Shown here in pieces: positions 17,314-20,589 of a stretch of DNA of 20,589 bases (positions are counted from its first letter, which is position 1; each line of letters begins with the position of its first letter). The DNA comes from an uncultured Bacilli bacterium (GTDB lineage Bacteria; Bacillota_I; Bacilli_A; RF39; UBA660), in contig CALVKC010000013.1 in NCBI GenBank assembly GCA_944332505.1, forward strand, positions 1 through 20,589, given 5' to 3'. The position numbers and the translations under genes were made by a program. Under the pieces are notes generated by a model that saw only the letters and a program-made list of their open reading frames with translations, was not told the DNA's origin and made no database searches.

Positions 17314-17366
17314 ACCTCCTATGGAACAATGAAAACATTCATGCTAGTATAGATAACCAAGGAGGT
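17314..17366 (+). promoter_or_regulatory. Inverted repeat that sequesters the adhesin ribosome-binding site
   Basis: ACCTCCT (17314-17320), a bulged A, then TGG (17322-17324) pair with CCA (17357-17359) and AGGAGGT (17360-17366). This gives ten pairs, six of them G-C, unusually strong for this AT-rich DNA. The right arm is the whole Shine-Dalgarno site of the gene starting at 17374. A small inner hairpin, AATG-AAAA-CATT (17328-17339), lies in the loop. It could be an RNA translation switch or a DNA operator. Confidence 0.6.
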
Positions 17367-17373
17367 GAAATAA

Positions 17374-18582
17374 TTGAAAAAGATATTAATAGCAATAATT
17401 ATATTTATGATACCCATAATTGCCAATGCCACATCATATTATATAGCAATTGATAAAGGAAATGAAATAATTTATGATAAGTTTGATATAGTATTTAAAG
17501 ATTGGCATTATTATTTTAAAATTAGTCCATTTGGTAATTATGAAATAAAAGATGAATATTACTTAAACAACATAGCATTTGCTCAAGGATTTTATGATTC
17601 ACCAGAATATTTTGCAACAATCCAAATGCTTATTTATAAAACAGTTCATCCCAAATATAATATTTATTTAGTTGATGAAAACTTTAATTATTATGACAAT
17701 TTAGAAATTGAAGAGTATATATTAAATTTACTTGAAATTTTAGATTCTACACCTGATTTTGCAAATAACACATATTATTTAGAAAATAGTGAAGAAGTTA
17801 CTCTAAGTTATAACTATTTATCAAGATATATAGTTGATGATTATGAAATAATTAATGATTCAATATCTTTTAAATTTACTGAAAATGGTATTTATGAAAT
17901 AAATTTTGATGTACCAAAATTAGAAATAAAAAACAATTACTATACGGTAGAATACTATTATAGCAAGCCATTTAGTATTAAATTTGTAGTTGAAGATTAC
18001 TATGATTTAAATATTAAAACATATAATAATGATAAATTAGTAGATAATAATATTTATATTAATGAATTTAATTATACTAAATCTACTATAAGATTACCAA
18101 AAAATGATTATGAAATAATAGATAATTATAGTAATAGAAAATACAATTTAAAATTAGATAAAAATAAAGAATTAACTATAAATAATTATTTTATCAATAA
18201 GATAAAGACTAATATAGATATTTATAAGATATGTGATAAAAATAAATGTTATGGTTTTAGTAATATAAATGATACATTTGAATTAAGTGAAAGTTTAACT
18301 CCAAAAATATATAATATATATACTAGTGATAACATGTATCAAATAGATTTAAGAAATAAAGATAATTATGAAATAGATAATGGAATATTAACTTATAATT
18401 TAGAAATTGATTTAAAAGAAGAAATTATAGATGAAGAAATAGAAAATGATAATAATGAAGATACTATATCAATAAATATTCCTAATACTTTAATTACTTA
18501 CTTAGATAGTTCGTATTATTATGTTAAAGAAAAGTATTATAATATTAATAATATTAATTATAATAATTATTACATGGAATAA
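17374..18582 (+). CDS. Secreted thioester-domain-like surface protein lacking the thioester cysteine
   Basis: A 402-residue secreted protein starting at TTG 17374 after AGGAGGT. Residues 1-19 are a signal peptide ending ANA. The region from about 20 to 210 follows the layout of the thioester adhesin at 211-1914. YYFKISPF (46-53) sits where VYCLEPF is, with no cysteine, and TIQMLIYK (82-89) aligns with ITQVLIWQ, keeping the glutamine (Gln84). Tyr/Asn-rich beta domains follow. The only cysteines, C287 and C292 in KICDKNKC, could form a disulfide loop. An acidic linker (about 349-363) leads to SINIPNTLI (366-374), matching the motif of the first adhesin. The remaining 28 residues are Tyr/Asn-rich rather than hydrophobic and overlap the sortase gene. 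Probably an adhesin or pilus-like partner; homology is by eye and moderate. Confidence 0.72.
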   Translation: MKKILIAIIIFMIPIIANATSYYIAIDKGNEIIYDKFDIVFKDWHYYFKISPFGNYEIKDEYYLNNIAFAQGFYDSPEYFATIQMLIYKTVHPKYNIYLVDENFNYYDNLEIEEYILNLLEILDSTPDFANNTYYLENSEEVTLSYNYLSRYIVDDYEIINDSISFKFTENGIYEINFDVPKLEIKNNYYTVEYYYSKPFSIKFVVEDYYDLNIKTYNNDKLVDNNIYINEFNYTKSTIRLPKNDYEIIDNYSNRKYNLKLDKNKELTINNYFINKIKTNIDIYKICDKNKCYGFSNINDTFELSESLTPKIYNIYTSDNMYQIDLRNKDNYEIDNGILTYNLEIDLKEEIIDEEIENDNNEDTISINIPNTLITYLDSSYYYVKEKYYNINNINYNNYYME

Positions 18583-19018
18583 AAACTCAAATATAGTAAG
18601 TAAAACAAGTAATATAAGTACTGATTACAATGAATATAATAAAAATGAATATATAGGATATTTACAAATTCCTGTAATAAATATGAATTTAGGTTTTTAT
18701 GATTATGATAGTCCATTTAATGATGTAGAATATAATATTGAATTTATAAATACAAATATAGAAGAAACTTATTTAATCGCAGGACATTCAGGAATAGGAA
18801 AGAAAGCATATTTTAATGATTTAAACAAATTAAAAAAAGATGATGATGTTTATTTAAAGTTTAAAGATAAAACAATTCATTATAAAGTAATAGCAATTAC
18901 AAGTGTTATAAAAACAGGAGAAATAGAAATTAGTAATGAAGAAAATTTATTATATTTAACAACATGTGATCAAATAATTGATGGGTATCAATTAATAATT
19001 ACTGCTAAAAAGGTTTAG
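18521..19018 (+). CDS. Sortase-like cysteine transpeptidase without the catalytic arginine
   Basis: A 165-residue membrane-anchored sortase. An N-terminal helix (IIILIILIIIIIT, about 6-18) is followed by a short linker and the sortase barrel: YIGYLQIPVINMNLGFY, the catalytic His89 in LIAGHSG, and Cys149 in YLTTCD. The third catalytic residue should be an Arg about 8-13 residues after the Cys; here the segment reads DGYQLIITAKKV, with Gln157 in its place. The protein contains no arginine at all. No ribosome-binding site precedes ATG 18521, and the gene overlaps the adhesin gene by 62 bases, so translation is probably coupled to it. The likely substrates are the two proteins ending in the SIxIPNTxI motif. 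Class cannot be fixed from one sequence; class D or B-like is possible. Confidence 0.82.
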   Translation: MLKKSIIILIILIIIIITWNKNSNIVSKTSNISTDYNEYNKNEYIGYLQIPVINMNLGFYDYDSPFNDVEYNIEFINTNIEETYLIAGHSGIGKKAYFNDLNKLKKDDDVYLKFKDKTIHYKVIAITSVIKTGEIEISNEENLLYLTTCDQIIDGYQLIITAKKV

Positions 19019-19034
19019 AAAAAAAGGTTTAGAA
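19007..19034 (+). repeat. Tandem 14-bp duplication at the end of the sortase gene
   Basis: AAAAAGGTTTAGAA occurs at 19007-19020 and again at 19021-19034 with no gap. The first copy contains the sortase stop TAG (19016-19018), so the second copy lies wholly outside the gene. It looks like a small replication-slippage duplication. Confidence 0.85.
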
Positions 19035-19104
19035 AAAATTACTCTTAGTACTATTAATTTAGTAATTTATTTGCTATAATTTTAGTTGTTAGGAGTAATT
19101 TTTT
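19033..19104 (+). repeat. Perfect 12-bp inverted repeat enclosing the nusB promoter and ribosome-binding site
   Basis: AAAAAATTACTC (19033-19044) is the exact reverse complement of GAGTAATTTTTT (19093-19104). The right arm covers part of the AGGAG site (19091-19095) and ends one base before ATG 19105. The left arm can instead pair with AGTAATTT (19061-19068). It may act as a terminator or translation block on transcripts arriving from the sortase gene. Confidence 0.55.
19072..19080 (+). promoter_or_regulatory. Extended -10 promoter of nusB
   Basis: TGC then a perfect TATAAT (19075-19080), with no good -35. The transcript would start near 19087, downstream of the left arm of the inverted repeat, leaving a leader of about 18 bases with AGGAG at 19091-19095. 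Confidence 0.65.
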
Positions 19105-19500
19105 ATGGGTAAAACAAGAAGTGAGTTAAGAGAAATAATAATGACTATTTTATATCAAATAGATATTTATAATGAAAGAAAAATAAACTATGATATAAAT
19201 AATATTATTAAAGACAATATAGAAATAGAAAATGAATTTGTTAAAGATATGGTATATGGAGTTATAACATATAAAGATGAATTAGATGTAGTAGCTAATA
19301 AACACATGAAAGATTGGTCAATAGATAGAATAGATAAATCAGGTAAAGCAATACTTAGAATGGGTATATATGAATTAAAGTACATGGATACTCCGGAGAT
19401 AGTAGTTATAAATGAAGCTATAGAATTAGCAAAAAAATATAGTGATGAATCAGTAAAAAACATTATTAATGCTGTATTAGATAAAATAATTAAGGAATAA
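19105..19500 (+). CDS. nusB: Transcription antitermination factor NusB
   Basis: An RNA-binding helical protein that, with NusE (S10) and NusA, keeps RNA polymerase elongating through rRNA operons. Its 131 residues are the usual length. Family features: the N-terminal basic RxELRE start (SELREIIMTILYQIDI), WSIDRIDKSGKAILRMGIYEL in the centre, and the classical PEIVVINEAIELAKKYSD followed by VKNIINAVLDKI at the end. It has its own extended -10 promoter inside a 12-bp inverted repeat. It begins a unit with a HipA-like kinase three bases downstream and then xseA; in many Firmicutes nusB is followed by folD and xseA. Confidence 0.95.
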   Translation: MGKTRSELREIIMTILYQIDIYNERKINYDINNIIKDNIEIENEFVKDMVYGVITYKDELDVVANKHMKDWSIDRIDKSGKAILRMGIYELKYMDTPEIVVINEAIELAKKYSDESVKNIINAVLDKIIKE

Positions 19501-19502
19501 CT

Positions 19503-20306
19503 ATGGTTTTAACTGAAGAACAAAAAAAAGATTTAGAATACTTTAATCATAAATTTATGATTATAAATGGTACAAGATATTATGTAAAAGAATGTGAAGA
19601 TGGATTTAATTTAAAAGAAATAATTGGTAAAAAACTTGCTGATTTATTAGGATTAAGATGTGCTTCATATGATGTAGTTACTATAAATGGTAAAATGTTT
19701 TATTTAAGTAAAGATTTAAGTGAATTAGGAAATGCTAGAAATTTAACTTTAATTGGTGATATAAATAATTCATTATATACAATTTGGCACGGATTAGAAA
19801 AAAATTTTGAAAATAGCAAAGAATTAATGGAAGAACTAATAAAAATATATTTTTTTGATTTACTATTTTTAAATAGCGATAGAAAAAAACACAATATAGT
19901 TATTGTAAGTTCTATATCTAATACCCATTTATATATGATAGATAATTCATTAATATTTTCTAAAATGCGTTCAGAAATATTTAGTAGTATGACAAGATAC
20001 GATGAATTAAAAAATGTAAAAAAGATAGATTGGTTAAATAAAGATAAAATTCATTTAGAACTTAATATTCATAATTTAGATTATTTTTTTAATACATCAT
20101 CTCAAGAATTTTATAACACATTTTTAGAAATGTATAAAAAAGCAACACCAGATACGGTAAGAAAAGTAATTGAAGAAATTGAAAGTGAATATAATTATCA
20201 AATACCAGATAAAGAAGAAATGTTAAAATTATATAATGAAAATTATGAAGAAATAAGAAAATTATTAGAAAGTAGGGGTGAAAAATGTGGAACAAGAGTA
20301 CATTAA
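19503..20306 (+). CDS. HipA-like (PI3/4-kinase-fold) protein kinase, stand-alone
   Basis: A 267-residue protein with the catalytic pattern of the HipA kinase family. A putative ATP lysine is Lys29 in TRYYVKE. The catalytic loop is FFDLLFLNSDRKKHNIVIV, with Asp126 and Asn131, as in HipA's NTDxxxxN. The metal-binding Asp147 is in YMIDNSLIF. It lacks the separate N-terminal HipA domain and the glycine-rich GxQxK loop, so it resembles shortened HipA-like kinases. No HipB-type helix-turn-helix partner is beside it. AAGGAA precedes ATG 19503, two bases after nusB, and its end overlaps xseA by 20 bases, so it is embedded in that operon. In known HipA the target is a tRNA synthetase; the target here is unknown and a toxin role is not shown. 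Confidence 0.78.
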   Translation: MVLTEEQKKDLEYFNHKFMIINGTRYYVKECEDGFNLKEIIGKKLADLLGLRCASYDVVTINGKMFYLSKDLSELGNARNLTLIGDINNSLYTIWHGLEKNFENSKELMEELIKIYFFDLLFLNSDRKKHNIVIVSSISNTHLYMIDNSLIFSKMRSEIFSSMTRYDELKNVKKIDWLNKDKIHLELNIHNLDYFFNTSSQEFYNTFLEMYKKATPDTVRKVIEEIESEYNYQIPDKEEMLKLYNENYEEIRKLLESRGEKCGTRVH

Positions 20307-20589
20307 GATAAGTGAATTAAATAATTACATAAAAAGTTTATTAGATAAAGATATTTATTTAAATAAAGTATATTTAAAAGGTGAAATAAGCAATTTTAAG
20401 AACCATACACGTGGGCATTTATATTTTACGCTTAAAGATGATGAATCAAGAATTAGTGCGGTAATGTTTCAAAGCAGTGCAGTAAAGTTAACTTTTATGC
20501 CAGAAGATGGAATGAATGTTTTAGTTAGTGGAAGAATATCAGCATATCCTGCGCAAGGAAGCTATCAAATATATGTCGATAAAATGGAA
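20287..20589 (+). CDS. xseA: Exodeoxyribonuclease VII large subunit, N-terminal part (runs off the window)
   Basis: The first 101 residues of XseA, the large subunit of exonuclease VII, which degrades single-stranded DNA to short oligonucleotides together with XseB. The visible part is the N-terminal OB-fold: ISELNNYIKSLLD, VYLKGEISNFKNHTRGHLYF, TLKDDESRISAVMF and VLVSGRISAYPAQGSYQIY, all characteristic. It starts at GTG 20287 with AGGGGTG upstream; the overlapping ATG at 20285 runs into a stop after a few codons in its frame. It overlaps the kinase gene by 20 bases. The window ends exactly on a codon boundary. Confidence 0.95.
   Translation, partial: MEQEYIKISELNNYIKSLLDKDIYLNKVYLKGEISNFKNHTRGHLYFTLKDDESRISAVMFQSSAVKLTFMPEDGMNVLVSGRISAYPAQGSYQIYVDKME

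Noticed and set aside
17374..18582. The second adhesin as a pseudogene.
   Set aside because: It has an intact signal peptide, a strong ribosome site, a long open frame and a preserved IPNT motif. Only its tail is odd, so I kept it as a gene and reported the oddness.

Overview
The window comes from a very AT-rich Gram-positive bacterium, most likely an uncultured, Mollicutes-adjacent gut member of the Bacilli (RF39/Erysipelotrichales-like). This is inferred from composition and gene content, not from any search. It makes peptidoglycan precursors (murF, ddl), has sortase-type surface proteins, and reads the standard code: tryptophan is TGG in intact core genes. All 20 stops I could place are TAA or TAG. 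No tRNA, rRNA, CRISPR array, transposase or phage gene is visible.

Layout. 1-97: tail of an unidentified gene and its terminator. 211-1914: a secreted thioester adhesin with three isopeptide-type SpaA domains. 1959-6234: mutS followed by an ABC exporter half-transporter. 6267-7064 (minus): a ZIP metal transporter, convergent with the exporter across a shared terminator. 7173-11876: lon, murF, ddl. 11871-12251 (minus): a DUF3592-like membrane protein. 12337-16772: an overlapping string of nnrD, an HI0933-family flavoprotein, a COG2509 flavoprotein, a Nudix hydrolase and an 87-residue unknown. 16826-17226: a 35-residue basic protein and a two-helix membrane protein. 17374-19018: a second adhesin-like protein overlapped by a sortase. 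19105-20589: nusB, a HipA-like kinase and the start of xseA.

How the genes fit together. The core genes cover mismatch repair, protein quality control, cell-wall precursors, NAD(P)HX repair, transcription antitermination and exonuclease VII. The accessory part is a split surface-protein system. Both adhesin-like proteins carry the same SIxIPNTxI element near the C-terminus, probably a sorting signal for the sortase at 18521-19018. That system is odd in three ways. The second adhesin has lost the thioester cysteine. The sortase has no arginine at all, so it lacks the usual third catalytic residue. Neither substrate has a full membrane helix after the IPNT motif. The adhesin and sortase genes also overlap by 62 bases, and the adhesin's ribosome-binding site lies in a 10-bp hairpin. 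A HipA-like kinase with no HipB partner sits between nusB and xseA.

Promoters are short and of extended -10 type, with ATGTTATAAT found three times. Leaders are predicted to be very short.
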